Shown here: piece after piece, positions 33,051 through 44,387 of the stretch
Layout of the letters: each line of letters opens with the position of its first letter
Numbering within the stretch: position 1 is the first letter of the stretch
Source: Siphonodentalium dalli
Lineage: Eukaryota; Mollusca; Scaphopoda; Gadilida; Siphonodentaliidae
Reading direction: 5' to 3'
Length of the DNA stretch: 64,000 nt
Assembly (NCBI GenBank): GCA_032622095.1
Contig: CP136062.1
Location: 228,610,578-228,674,577, forward strand
Made by a program: the position numbers and the translations under genes
The notes under the pieces: model-generated
What the model saw: only the letters and a program-made list of their open reading frames with translations
Told to the model about the DNA's origin: nothing
The model's database searches: none

Positions 33051-33760
33051 TGATTTAAGTCTGTTTTTTCGATGTTTTGGATCATGTAATAAATATAATC
33101 TACAACTCGTCCCCAGTTTATAGCCCATCGTCCCCTCACTGCACTGTGTCACAACACAGCGACTACTAATCACTGTGTCACAACCGATCGACTACTAATC
33201 ATTTTCACAATCCATCGACTACTTATCATTTTCACAATCCATCGACTACTTATCATTTTCACAACCCATCGACTACTAATCATTTTCACAACCCATCGAC
33301 TACTAATCATTTTCACAACCCATCGACTACTAATCATTTTCACAACCCATCGACTACTTATCATTTTCACAACCCATCGACTACTTATCATTTTCACAAA
33401 AAAAACCCATCGACTACTAATCATTTTCACAACCCATCGACTACTAATCGTTTTCATAACCCATCGACTACTAATTAAGTCTGTTTTTTCGATGTTTGGA
33501 TCATGTAATAAATAGAATCTACAACTCGTCCCCAGTTTATAGCCCATCGTCTCCTCACTGCATTGTGTCACAACCCAGCGACCACTAATCATTTTCACAA
33601 CCCATCGACTACTTATCATTTTCGCAATCCATCGACTACTAATCATTTTCACAACCCATCGAATACTTATCGTTTTCGCAACCCATCGACTACTAATCAT
33701 TTTGTCACAACCATTCGACTACTAATCATTTTCACAATCCATGCACACAGACTGTCTTCG
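33051..33760. repeat. 27-bp minisatellite in two blocks with a 420-bp higher-order unit
   Basis: The unit is AATCATTTTCACAACCCATC then GACTACT. Two blocks (about 33160-33472 and 33560-33745) are each preceded by the same leader of about 120 bp, starting AAGTCTGTTTTTTCGATG at 33057 and 33477, which gives a 420-bp period. The 27-bp unit equals nine codons, so a 176-residue minus-strand frame (33170-33700) repeats MISSRWVVK. I judge it an artefact of periodicity. Confidence 0.92.
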
Positions 33761-33764
33761 TTGT

Positions 33765-34040
33765 CATTGAGTTAAACTGCGTTAGCGAGAATCCGAATTG
33801 TAGCCGATGAACTGCTAAACGGGATTTTGAACTGGGGTGGAGGTCTGTAAGTAGCTGTTGGCGTCCCCTCACTGTAGTATTGTATTACAGCCTATCCTGT
33901 ACAACTCATTTGCACAACAGTCATGCAACCTAATATGTGTCTTAGAAATGAGTGAACATGAATTTGGATAATCTGCTGAACTGTCCAACGGGTGTAACGG
34001 TGAATAAAATGGTTCCCATCCCTTGCATTGTTATATAACA
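33765..34040. repeat. Degenerate repeat of about 250 bp, right part
   Basis: Same phrases as 31370-32730, including GAACTGCTAAACGGGATTTT and a second empty TTAA site at 33772-33775. Confidence 0.7.
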
Positions 34041-34044
34041 TACT

Positions 34045-34452
34045 AGCCGATGAGCCAGACGTTGTCCGGGCTATTCAAAAACCAAATTTCAAGTCGATAG
34101 CTAAATTTCAAGTCGATAGCTCTACCCAGCCCGACGTTGTCCGGGCTATTCAAAAACCAAATTTCGATAGCTCTACCCGTTTCCGAGATCTGGTCTGCGC
34201 ATGCGCGAAGCTGGCGTCGCACGGGCTCGGCGACCCGATCAAATTAGTATCCGGGGCAAGATACATTAACATACCAAATTTCAAGTCGATAGCTCCACCC
34301 GTTTCCGAGATCTCGTCTGCGCATGCGCGAAGCTGGTGTCGCAAGGGCTCGGCGACCCGATAAAATTCGTAGACGGGGCAAGATAGATTCACATACCAAA
34401 TTTCAAGTCGATAGCTCCACCCGTTTCCGATATCTCGTCTGCGCATGCGCGT
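34045..34452. repeat. 122-bp tandem repeat with CCAAATTTCAAGTCGATAGC
   Basis: About three units carrying CCAAATTTCAAGTCGATAGC, CCGTTTCCGAGATCTCGTCT and GCGCATGCGCGAAGCTGG. It is more GC-rich than its surroundings. The left end has short internal duplications of GACGTTGTCCGGGCTATTCA. Open frames of 98-111 codons on both strands follow from the repeat period. Confidence 0.85.
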
Positions 34453-35380
34453 ATAACTTACATACGACCTTCCAGAACTAAGAAATCTACCAATAAAAAA
34501 GACACATTTTCACATGTCAAAAAAGGCTCTTTCTGATTGGATAATCGGGTCTCAAGCAATTATTCTGACTGGTATAATCAGACTAGTATAATTCTATTTC
34601 ACCAAACAGTGTATTGCGCCAAAACAGGTATACGACATTTTAGAACCAAACCGGCGACATGGAAAACGTTGATGGAAATATAATAAGATTTTAGAATTAG
34701 CTCGCGGGGCGAATATTGTAAGCTTCTTTCTTTGTTTGGGACAAACATGTCACGTTGATAATTTGAGACGTCATGCATATATAGCCCGAAGAGGGCGTGG
34801 TGATTTATCGCACATTTCTTTAGAATGAAATGTTTCTATCGGCACGCTGTTGCATAACTGCACATTTTTAGTTAATTAATAATGAGTTAATTTTACGGAT
34901 CCATAGTCTGGCAGCGCAGAGCTTTCCCAGGGTTCCTGGCTTTTTCTAAACCCATTGAGATCCCTGGTTAATTATATATTGCGCGTGTTTCCAGTTATGA
35001 CGACAACTGGTCTATACTCTGATGTCATAGTTAGCACAGGGGACCTGTTGTATTCTAAACCCATCAATACTATGAGATCCCAGGCGTGTTTCCGTTGATT
35101 ACTCTGAATGGGACTTGCCCTGTACTTATGGGGAGATTTTAATTAGCATCGGGTGTCAATCGATAATTGGAATTTATTGTGGACATGCAGACCTATATCG
35201 GTAACCAGAGTACGTCGGACAGTTGGACGGATTAATTTCCCTTAATCATATCTGGAGCAACCCGAACAGCGATGTAAGTCAGTTGGTCGTGGTGTGTCAT
35301 CCGCGATTCCCGCACCCGACGCCGAACTAGAACACACCCAATAGCACAAATGCTTTCGCCAGGGAAGTGGCGACATGGTT
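34453..35380. other. No feature recognised
   Basis: No gene or array. CCCAGGGTTCCTGG/GATCCCTGG and GATCCCAGGCG near 34930-35080 are local word repeats only. Confidence 0.4.
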
Positions 35381-35830
35381 GTTGGTGTAAACATATTTAT
35401 TTCCAATCGTGATAGCACACATGTAACAACAGTTCAAACACATGTAAATAAAATATGTTTATATGACGAAATAACATGTTTCGATCCGTGCGAAATAGTC
35501 ATGATGGCACACGATAAGGAGGTAAACTAACATTAAATTTGTCTAAAACAGAATAGGAATGAGTGAATATATTAATGTCATTTAGACAGGAAACCTTGTG
35601 TCATTATTAACTAAAATAAGTCAGGGCATAAATTAGTTTCAGAACATATTTGATCTTGAGACTGAATATTTGCTATAATGTTGCTACATGTACGAGTTCA
35701 ATTGTGCTGTGCGATCCCATAATTTCCACAAATACAGGGAAATTGCGGATTTATCTCTGTCAAATTCAACTATAATAGTTAAATATAAACATACTAGTTG
35801 AATTCAGGATGTGCCTGCCCTGTTAAAACG
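35381..35830. repeat. Dispersed repeat, copy 2 (uninterrupted)
   Basis: Collinear with the flanks of 10380-11330 but without the TTTGGCAAA-rich insert. The leading phrase TTGGTGTAAACATATTTATT also occurs at 22077. Confidence 0.75.
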
Positions 35831-36439
35831 CTCAGTCGGAACTCTGGTGAATGTAATTATATAAACACTATTGGTCGATTATTTCGCCATTACAACTATG
35901 CGACACGTTGTGTGCGTATTTCCCTTAAATGCACGTGTGAAAATATATAACTGTTTTCAGAGACCACATTCTGGATACGCAATATTATTGGTTGCAAGGT
36001 TATCATTCTTGAGCAATCATGGCCTATTTCCTGGCCTGAAAGTACAAACTGGTGCAATTGCTCAGGAAAGCAAGTAAATATTATTAATAAATATCAAAGT
36101 ATCAATATATAGTAAGTGACACCCGGAAACTACGTTTAATATTGCTACACAGTCATCAATGTCTCAATGAATAATTTGCAGATCGATTTTTTTTTTCGGA
36201 CACATATTTTAACCACGATTGATTAGCTGTTTGATTAAGGTTCAACTATGACAGAAAGAGGGGATTACCGTTTTGTGAAAACAAAAGAAAATCACATATA
36301 ACTGTTGACATATCACAGCTAACCGCGCTAGGTTGATATGCATGATCGGGGTTACCTTTGTCTGTAAGTCGGCACATGTATAACACGCACAACGAATAAC
36401 CTACTTTCGATGTTTTATGACTAGATAGTTCACTTACCA
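35831..36439. other. No feature recognised
   Basis: A 68-codon and a 75-codon frame are present without any recognisable domain. Confidence 0.35.
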
Positions 36440-36545
36440 TAATTAAAAACCAACTTGCCAAACATTTTGCCAAATTAATTTTTGTTTTGCCAAATGAAAA
36501 TATGTTTCGCTATTGGCAAATTTGGCGAGCGGCAGGACGAACCCT
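36440..36545 (-). repeat. Fragment of the TTTGGCAAA-rich element
   Basis: TTGCCAAACATTTTGCCAAA, TTTTGCCAAATGAAAATATG and TTGGCAAATTTGGCGAGCG mirror the edges of 10496-11005. Confidence 0.5.
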
Positions 36546-36649
36546 GCGTCGAAGGGAGATGTGATTATGCAGGTAATAATTGTCCAAAAGCGTTATTTCT
36601 GTTTATTTGGTTACCTGTTTTCACATGTTCGGCACTAAATTCCTGAAAG

Positions 36650-36935
36650 CAAGGCATATCACAATACATCCCAATTCATGATGACGCCGTCAATTCCGCA
36701 AACTGACTAACTCCTGCACAAACCATAAACGCTCTTTATGTTTATTTTATTTCTTGCTTCTCCGTGTGATACAATGAATCGTGCCAACAATATATATCAC
36801 AATAAACATCCCAGCCCATGATGGTGTTGTCGATTGTGTACACTGGCTCACACCTGCACAAACCCTTAATAGCTCTTTGTGTTTATTTTTCTTCTTGTTT
36901 CCCCATGTGATACACCATATCTAGCCAACAATATA
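36650..36935. repeat. Diverged direct duplication of about 130 bp
   Basis: Two units, each containing ATATCACAATA(C/A)A, CATGATG, CTGCACAAACC and a CTCTTT(A/G)TGTTTATTTT segment, ending in GCCAACAATATATA. Confidence 0.75.
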
Positions 36936-37450
36936 TAGAGGACCGTCTCTCCCATTCAGTAATAAAAATAAACATTGGAATGATATATTGTTCATTTGGA
37001 AGGGTGTTCATGTAATACAAAAAGCAGACAAACAGACATACCGAAACATAATACGACCGCAGAATGATGCATATTCAAGTTGGTGGGAAAATATCACGTG
37101 ATAAGGATGCTCGTTTGTTGAACTTATTATCTGAACATTTCCTAAGGGAACTACTCATCAATGAGTATTAGTATAGACATAATGATATTTTAAACTGCCA
37201 AATATAGATCTCAGGATTTTGGGGAAACGACAAGCACCCGAAATTCCTAGATGTTGACGAGGATTACTACACATTTTGGGTAATGTGCAATAATCAAATA
37301 TGAGTAGTAATATTCTGTTAAATGTTTGATATGTGAGACATTTTCCCGACCCATAACTCGAGTTCGTGTTATTTGTCTTAAACTGGAGTACTTTATTATA
37401 TATACCTTTATTTTGTGGCTGCTTATTGGCTTTAGTCAGCCTTTCTAAAT
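36936..37450. other. No feature recognised
   Basis: No structure seen before the minisatellite. Confidence 0.4.
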
Positions 37451-38310
37451 GTGTGCAAAAAGTGGGGTAGTATGCAAACATACTTTAAAAAGTGGGGTAG
37501 TGTGCAAACATACGTTAAAAGTGGGGTAGTGTGCACACATACGTTAAAAAGTGGGGTAGCGTGCAAACATACGTTAAAAAGTTGGCAGTGTGCAAACATA
37601 CGTTAAAAAGTGGGGCAGTGTGCAATCATACTTTAAAACGTGGGGCAGTGTGCAAAGATACGTTTAAAAGTGGGGCAGTGTGGAAAACATACGTTAGAAA
37701 TTGGGGCAGAGTGGAAACAGTGGGGTAGTGTGCAAACCAGTGTGGCAGTGTTGAAACATACGTTAAAAAGTGGGGCAGTGTGGACACATACGTTAAAAAG
37801 TGGGGTAGTGTGGAAATACACGTTTAAAAGTGGGGTATTGTGGAAACATACGTTACAATTTGGGTCAGTGTGGAAAACATAGGTTAAAAGTGGGGCAGTG
37901 TGGACACATACGTTAAAAAGTGGGGTAGTGTGGAAATACACGTTTAAAAGTGGGGCAGTGTGGACACAAACGTTAAAAAGTGGGGTATTGTGGAAACATA
38001 CGTTAAAAAGTGGGGCAGTGTGGACACGTACGTTAAAAAGTGGGGTAGTGTGCAAACATACGTTAAAAGTGGGGTAGTGTGCACACATACGTTAAAAAGT
38101 GGGGTAGTGTGCAAACATACGTTAAAGAGTGGGCAGTGTGCAAACATACGTTTAAAAGTGGGGCAGTGTGGAAACCAGTGGGGTATTGTGGAAACATACG
38201 TTAAAAAGTGGGGCAGTGTGGAAAACATACGTAAACAGTGGGACAGTGTGTACACATATGTGAAAAGTGGGACAGTGTGGAAAACATACGTACAAGTGGG
38301 GTAGTGTGGA
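37451..38310. repeat. 30-bp minisatellite, about 28 copies
   Basis: The unit is GTGGGGCAGTGTGGACACAT then ACGTTAAAAA, with C/T variation (GGGGCAG/GGGGTAG) and 1-bp length changes. Open frames of up to 151 codons on both strands are due to the multiple-of-three period. A duplicated block (37770-37830 and 37890-37950) indicates local re-amplification. Confidence 0.95.
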
Positions 38311-40379
38311 AAATTAAGAACTGCTAATCACAGATTGGTCATCGGGGTGAGAAATGGAAAAATAAGAAAAAGAAAAGCACAATACAAGCCAATACATACC
38401 TGAAATTATATGGAAAAATGGCACCCATGAAGCGTTTTATGACCTTCTTAATGATATTAACGAGAATACAATGAAGAAACTGTCAATTTACACCACGAAG
38501 GGGCTTAAGATCAATGAAATGAAATAACACCGTTTTATTGCTACTTATACTTGAAGTTGATTGACATTTCCTTGCAGGTTTACACTGGCACTTATGTACT
38601 TGCGTTCAGGTCGTGACTTAGGTCAATTTAAATTTATTTGTATTACTGTGTAATTATGTGCACACAACCTTGTATATATGTTATATATCTCATGTTACAC
38701 ATGGATGTGTCTGAGAATAAACCATTACAAAAAAAAACAAAAAAAAACATACGTACAAAATTGAAAACAGGCGTGATTAGAAAAGTTCTCATTCATACTT
38801 GGCAAAGATGTATGACGGGTTGGCCCTCGCGACATTATGCTTTTGTTCACTTCGTGTGTAGCTAATTTAGTGGGCGTGGCCAAACGTTAACACCGAGACA
38901 AATGTTATCCATTTAGTTCCATCTAACCGATAAACGTGAGAGGGTTTAAGATAAGATAATAATCAGATAAGATACGTTTTAATTGTCTTTGGATAACCAT
39001 AACAAGTAACAGACAACAATACTAATAACATGTCAAGTACAAGAGATAGCTTTTAGAAAAACATATTACATGTCGTGAAAAAGTGCAGTATAATAAAGTT
39101 GAGTTAGATATACAAAACATGTATATATCAGTATGTTTGGCAATTTATCTAAGTTTAAATATCTGTAAGTATAAATACCGTGGGTTTTACTAAAGAATTA
39201 TATATTTAAAGAGGTTGTCTGGTGCTGTCAGGTGACCAAAAACCATCGAAGATAGCATCAACAACAGTCTACCCCTAACGACCGTTTATTTCCATTAGGT
39301 TACAGTACACCAATTATTCTCCATAGGCGACGATGTTAATGTCCGGGGCTATGCTCGACTCCTTGTGAATGCAGGAACTTTCTAACCTAGTCAATTTTGA
39401 AGAATGACTCTTCGGACCCAATATGACCCAAAAAAATTAATAGGTCCGTGTGTTTTTTCCGTCTTTAAATGTACCGCTTTTGATACGCCCTAATTCCGCA
39501 CAAAAAATCATCACCAATTTTTCAAACATACCCCCATTAAATGCCAGGTTAATTATTTCACCCACTCTGGATCAATATTCATCTAGGTATAATATTTCCA
39601 TGGTGGCTTTGATTTTTTCTTGTTATTGCATTAATTTTATCCCAATCATAATCAACCATTCAGCTGCCAGGTGTGATTTTATTCTGACTTGAGTGTGGGT
39701 GACAGCACACCAAGGTGGGTAATTTTTTATATTTGGTGTACTATAACCTATATGGTCCCGAATGGTATCCGGTCACATGAAAGGCCAGAACGCAGTTAAA
39801 CGACTTAGACGCTGGTAGAGCTTGGATTGGAAGTGGCACCTGCTCAATTCCTAACTGTCCGTGAAATTACTCGAATTCTCAATACGCAAACTACCGCCGC
39901 TTATCTGATACACCATCTCATAACTCAGAGAAATCTGGCAGGCGAACCAAGCTTGGCTTACTCGGGACCTTAGCACCCATCATTTACACCGGGTATACCT
40001 ACCCCGCGTGGGAAACGCTTCACAGGCAGTTGATACATGAACGGGTTGTTGAGAGGAAACTGCAGCGTGCTTGATCTGCGGATATAGGAGAGCAGAACAA
40101 GCTAAAGGTACGCTGCCATGGTGGCGGTTCACCCAATTCTGACAGGTTGTGGTTTTTTAAAAAGCGACATAATAAATCATTGAAGTCAATCTAATGTATT
40201 AACAGTTGGTTTACACGACTTGCACTGCCAAACAGGATTTTCTTATTTTGAGAAAACGCCACTTAAAACAAGAAATATTACCTTGAGAGTATACCTAGAA
40301 CACGTTCTTACATCAAGTGTTCTAATATTTAGAAAATTAATCTCTATATTATATAAGGCATTTTGGCCGAATTCTGTCA
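38311..40379. other. Apparently unique noncoding sequence
   Basis: No gene recognised. A weak inverted match, TCTGGTGCTGTCAGGTGACC (about 39218) against GGGTGACAGCACACCAAGGT (about 39698), may mark a decayed element of about 500 bp. The GC-richer stretch 39780-40130 was examined for a transposase and gave no convincing translation. Confidence 0.35.
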
Positions 40380-40683
40380 GGTTTCCGTCACCATTTGGAA
40401 CGTCTCAGAAGGTGCCCTAGAGTAATAGAACATAGCTGAAATCATAGAAACATTGCCCCGTTTGGCTCCCAGAATGCAAAAGACTTTACACTACAGTCCA
40501 AATGAAACTTAAGCACATAAAACACGTCGGTACCCCAACAAAAAACAACATGCTCACACTTTATTACACCGGATAAGTTGATAAAACAATGTTCTGGGGC
40601 TTCCTCTTCCACATGGTATATTATGGCATATATTTTATATAATGTGATCTGGGCGTTCGGAAAATTAAGTGGGCCTTTCAATT
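40380..40683 (-). mobile_element. TTAA-type element, family VII, partial copy
   Basis: Reverse-complement match to 54770-55140. Shared phrases include TTGGCTCCCAGAATGCAAAA, CACCGGATAAGTTGATAAAA and AAATTAAGTGGGCCTTTC. The right terminal TTAA has become TCAA. The left end is not recognisable. Confidence 0.7.
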
Positions 40684-40952
40684 ACTCGCCCGAACCATTT
40701 TTTTCAAAAACAGTTTAGATTGATAGAGAGTTATATCGATGCATCCGTCTGGTTTACGATCTTTATTTGTGCGCAGGACAACACAATTCCTGACTTAAAT
40801 AACAAACAATAAAAGGACGTCCCCACCAGAGCATGATATTGGTCTTCCCGAACGATGCCAGCAAGACATTAAACACTGGCTGGAATTATGATATCTCTCA
40901 TTCAACGTGCAGCAACACGTCCACTGGGCAAAGGCGTTTAGCACAGGGTTAT
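40684..40952. other. No feature recognised
   Basis: Short interval between two elements. Confidence 0.35.
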
Positions 40953-41640
40953 CTATAATATAATCCATCCCTTAACAAATCCTATTTCTGATGTGGCAAC
41001 AGCCGCCACGTGATAATCCTGGAAAAAGTCATATTGGACTCCCGAATGTCATATTGGACTCCCAAGTGTGCAATATTATAAAGTTATTATACAATGTTGT
41101 GTACAGTTTGTGTTTTTCTTGTACGAGTCCAGGTTGTGGTGAAAAGTCATATTGGACCAGACACGCAGTGTCGAGTTCAATATGACTTTTCACCACAACC
41201 TGGACGAGTACAAGAAAAACTCATACTGTACACAACATTGTATAATGACATTTTTATTATCCATCTGTATGTTTATCCAAATTTTGGAAATAAAACTTTT
41301 GTGGTTATTTTTGGTATTTGTCGGCACTTAATTCTCTATAAAAGCCTGTACCGTATATTGATCATCAGAAAGCATGATTTGGAAAAGTAAACACGGAAGT
41401 GAGAACAAAACTCAATGCGGAAGTGAAACGTCTCCTAAAATCCATCAATGTTGCGCGCGCATCACAATTTCACCGATTAATTTCGCAATAGAGTTAATTC
41501 GTGACGTCACGGAGTCCAATATGAGAAGTCATATTGTACAGTCGGGAGTCCAATATGACTTTTTCCAGGACGATCACGTGGCGGCTTTTGCCCAATCGGA
41601 AATGCTGTTAGTTAAGGGATGGATAATAATATAAAGTTAT
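40953..41640. mobile_element. Foldback element, family P, copy 1
   Basis: The terminal inverted repeats contain ATCCATCCCTTAAC, GCCGCCACGTGATAATCCTG and AAAAAGTCATATTGGACTCC (left about 40965-41060, right about 41513-41634). A second palindrome is nested at about 41075-41250, with arms around TTGTACGAGTCCAGGTTGTG. The right half carries TGACGTCA (41502-41509). Relatives are at 41641-41702, 42013-42160, 42610-42869 and 45240-45560. Confidence 0.85.
41502..41509. promoter_or_regulatory. CRE-type palindrome TGACGTCA in family P
   Basis: TGACGTCA, the consensus for CREB/ATF-type factors, lies within CGTGACGTCACGGAGTCC. It is also present in family P fragments at 42025-42032 and 45394-45401. Function is inferred from the motif only. 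Confidence 0.4.
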
Positions 41641-41702
41641 TATACAATGTTGTGTACAGTATGTGATTTTCTTGTACGAGTCCAGGTTGTGGTGAAAAGT
41701 CA
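41641..41702. repeat. Partial family P repeat
   Basis: Direct copy of the inner arm at about 41082-41150 (TTATTATACAATGTTGTGTA through GTGAAAAGTCATATTGGAC), placed immediately right of copy 1. Confidence 0.85.
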
Positions 41703-42012
41703 TATTGGACATTAAATGAGACGATTCAAAATCAAAGACTTCCTTATTACCTTATTATCTGTGGCCCAATAAAGATCAACCAAACCAACCAAAAAGTGGT
41801 ACAAATAGGAAACATATCGCATATATTGGAAGGCGATTGACACGTTGTTAAAAATTACACGTTATACACCTATAATTATTATCTAAACAACAGTAATAGA
41901 GTCATATTCAAATTTAATAACATGAGAACAGAATTGTGGCGTGTAGACATTTCATTTGGTGATAATAATATCCAAACAACTTGTATGGGCCTAATAAGAA
42001 ACATATCAGAAT

Positions 42013-42160
42013 TGAGTTAATTCGTGACGTCACGGAGTCCCAATAAAACAGTGATATTGTACTTTCGGGAGTCCAATATATATGACTTTTCCAGGACTAT
42101 CACGTGGCGGCTTTTGTCCATTCGGAAATGGTGTTAGTTAAGGGGTGGATAATAATATTA
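42013..42160. repeat. Family P right-end fragment
   Basis: Collinear with 41495-41637: TTCGTGACGTCACGGAGTCC, ACTTTTCCAGGACTATCACG, then GTTAGTTAAGGGGTGGATAA. Confidence 0.85.
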
Positions 42161-42287
42161 GTTATCTTCGGCAACAGCGTAGGGTTGGTACATGGAGATT
42201 TAATACCTGGATGTCGATTGTGTCGGTTCAAAAAGAGACATCCGGGTATTAAATATCCAGGTACCCCACGATGTTGCCGGAGATAAC
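42161..42287. mobile_element. 127-bp palindromic MITE
   Basis: GTTATCTTCGGCAACAGCGT on the left pairs with the complement of ATGTTGCCGGAGATAAC on the right. Inner arms GATTTAATACCTGGATGTCG and CATCCGGGTATTAAATATCC also pair, leaving a short loop. It abuts the family P end. Confidence 0.85.
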
Positions 42288-42609
42288 GATTTTGTCCCCA
42301 CAACAATAACCATGTCTCCTTAATGTAAGTGTATTTTTCATAGGTTACTCGATTAATTCACACCAATAAGAATAAATCAGTAGCTGACCTAAGGATCCGG
42401 CGTCAGGTGACGTCAAATTCGGCGTGCGAGAGCAACGTCAATATTGGTGGAAACTTCCAGCTCAAGGGTCATTCATATACCCCCGATGTTTCACGTGCTC
42501 ATATACCCCGATGTTTGGCTCACGTTCTCTTATAGCCCACTGTCAAGGGTGACGGTGGACATGGTGATTTAAACGTGGCGTTGTAGCCAATCAAATTGTT
42601 AGTTACAAT

Positions 42610-42869
42610 CGGATGTGGGGACAGGACGTTTTATCGGGACACTGTAACGTCACGAATTAACTATTGCGAAATGTATCGGTGAAATTGTGATGCGCGCGCA
42701 ACACTGGTGGATTTAGCAGACGTTTCACTTCCGCATTGAGTTTTTTTTCATTTCCGTGTCTACTGTTCCGAATCATGATTTCTGATATTCAAATACAGGA
42801 TTTTATAGAGAATTAAGTGCCGACAAATACCAAAAATAACCACTAATGTTTTATTCCCAAAATGTATAG
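42610..42869 (-). repeat. Family P interior fragment, inverted
   Basis: Reverse-complement match to about 41265-41520, with GTGATGCGCGCGCAAC, AGACGTTTCACTTCCGCATT and AATTAAGTGCCGACAAATAC. Confidence 0.8.
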
Positions 42870-42974
42870 GATAATGGCTGAAAACTGTACATTATTTCAT
42901 GGAATGGATCGATCGAGGCCGTAGGCCGAGATCGTTCCATTCGCTGAAATAATGTACAGTTTTCAGCTATTATC
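42870..42974. repeat. 105-bp palindrome
   Basis: Arms GATAATGGCTGAAAACTGTA and TACAGTTTTCAGCTATTATC continue inward through CATTATTTCA/TGAAATAATG and GGAATGGATCGAT/ATCGTTCC. The central GGCCGTAGGCC is itself palindromic. Confidence 0.9.
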
Positions 42975-43943
42975 TGATTTAAAACATGGCCGAGTCCATT
43001 TGTTTAATGCGTCACCTCTTATCAGAATGGATTAACCCGAAAGCGGGTCAAGACACCTGAGTTCTACCACGTGTTCGGCCTTATCCACTCGCTCAATTGA
43101 CTGCACGCGGATGGCGTGACATATTGACGCATTGTCAACTTAATGGACAGGCAGTACCCCATTGCGTTCCCGACCGTTGAATGAACACGACGTACCGACA
43201 ATGAGCTACTTCTGCGATAGATTTACGAATATCTTTGGGAGTTTTGCCCTTACATTTCGGCATTTGTATTCAATTATTTATGAGGAATATTTCAAATTTT
43301 GCGGAGAATTATACATTGAATGGCAGATTTGTGCGAGCGGTATACTGTATAATCAGAGCTTTGCCGATCGCGTAGTTCGCGGGTAATACTGAAGATCGAA
43401 TGACTGCATATAAATTTATTTGTCTTGGTTTTATGATGAGAGGTGCTACAACATGCCACCCGGGAACGTGATTAGATTCGAGAAATTTTAACAGTTGAAA
43501 ATTCAATCATTCAATGCCTATTCGCGAAACGACATGCCTGGAATTTGAAGTTATACCCCCCCCCCCCCAAAGCTCACACCAACCCGAGTGACGAGGTTCT
43601 GTATATAGGTCTATACGTGTCTGTTATGATTTGGAAATCAATAAGAGCAACAGTATACTTGAAAACCCTTGTCTATAGATACCCCCGTGCATACATTATT
43701 CTATCATACATGGAAGTCGTACAGAATGAAATCGCCCAACCGTTCACTAAATTGTTTACTGAGCGTCCGTTATTAAAATAATGGATCGTTGTTTGTGAAA
43801 TAATGCACGATCTCGACAATAACCATCCAATATCCCATAAAGTGGACTCGCTGAACAAAGGAGTGACTCATAGCCATGTTTTAAGAGTTTTCCTTGTAGA
43901 AAAACACACACTGTACACCCCCTTGTATAATAACTTTATAATA
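42975..43943. other. No confident feature
   Basis: A weak inverted match GTCCATTTGTTTAATGCG (about 42994) against CATTGTCAACTTAATGGAC (about 43128) may mark a MITE of about 155 bp. A C14 run occurs near 43555. Short frames are unrecognised. Confidence 0.35.
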
Positions 43944-44387
43944 TGTGACCCGCCATATCAAATCCAGTCGGCAGTCGGGATTGTTTTACCCTGTGCCAAT
44001 TCATTCTCTTATATATGCGAGTCGACAATATATAAGAGAATGCATTGATAACAATTTTTTATCATTTTTTAAAAATAAATGTTTCTTACAATTTTTAGGA
44101 CATAAAATAAAAAAACATCCATTACCCTGCAGGGAGCCCCACACATATATAGAAGCATATAGAAGAGTGTCGTCTGCTCACGTTTGTCTGGGGCTCTTTA
44201 TGGGTGAAATTATAAAATTGTTAAAGATTACAAGAAAAAATTATTAAAATTGTAAAAAATTGTTAGGCCAATGCATTCTCTTATATATGCGAGGCGACCT
44301 ATGGTCGACTCGCATATATAAGAGAATGCATTGGCACAGGTTAAAAAAAATCCCGACTTACGACTGGATTTGATATGGCGGGTCACA
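43944..44387 (+). mobile_element. TA-flanked element with two hairpin modules, copy F
   Basis: Terminal inverted repeats begin TGTGACCCGCCATATCAAAT and extend about 38 bp to GTCGGGATT. TA flanks both ends (43942-43943 and 44388-44389), as with Tc1/mariner-type targets. Inside are a damaged hairpin module (43995-44048, its loop deleted) and an intact one (44267-44335), with the same spacer as copy E (CCCTGCAGGGAGCCCCACAC). The terminal repeat differs from those of families I and IV. Confidence 0.88.

Noticed and set aside
33170-33700. 176-codon minus-strand frame with MISSRWVVK repeats
   Set aside because: It is entirely a 27-bp minisatellite, with no start context, no domain and no conservation outside the array.
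39780-40130. Possible Tc1/mariner transposase remnant
   Set aside because: A stretch reading LTVREITRILNTQ is suggestive of a helix-turn-helix, but stops and frameshifts interrupt it. I found no catalytic DDE motif or terminal repeats.
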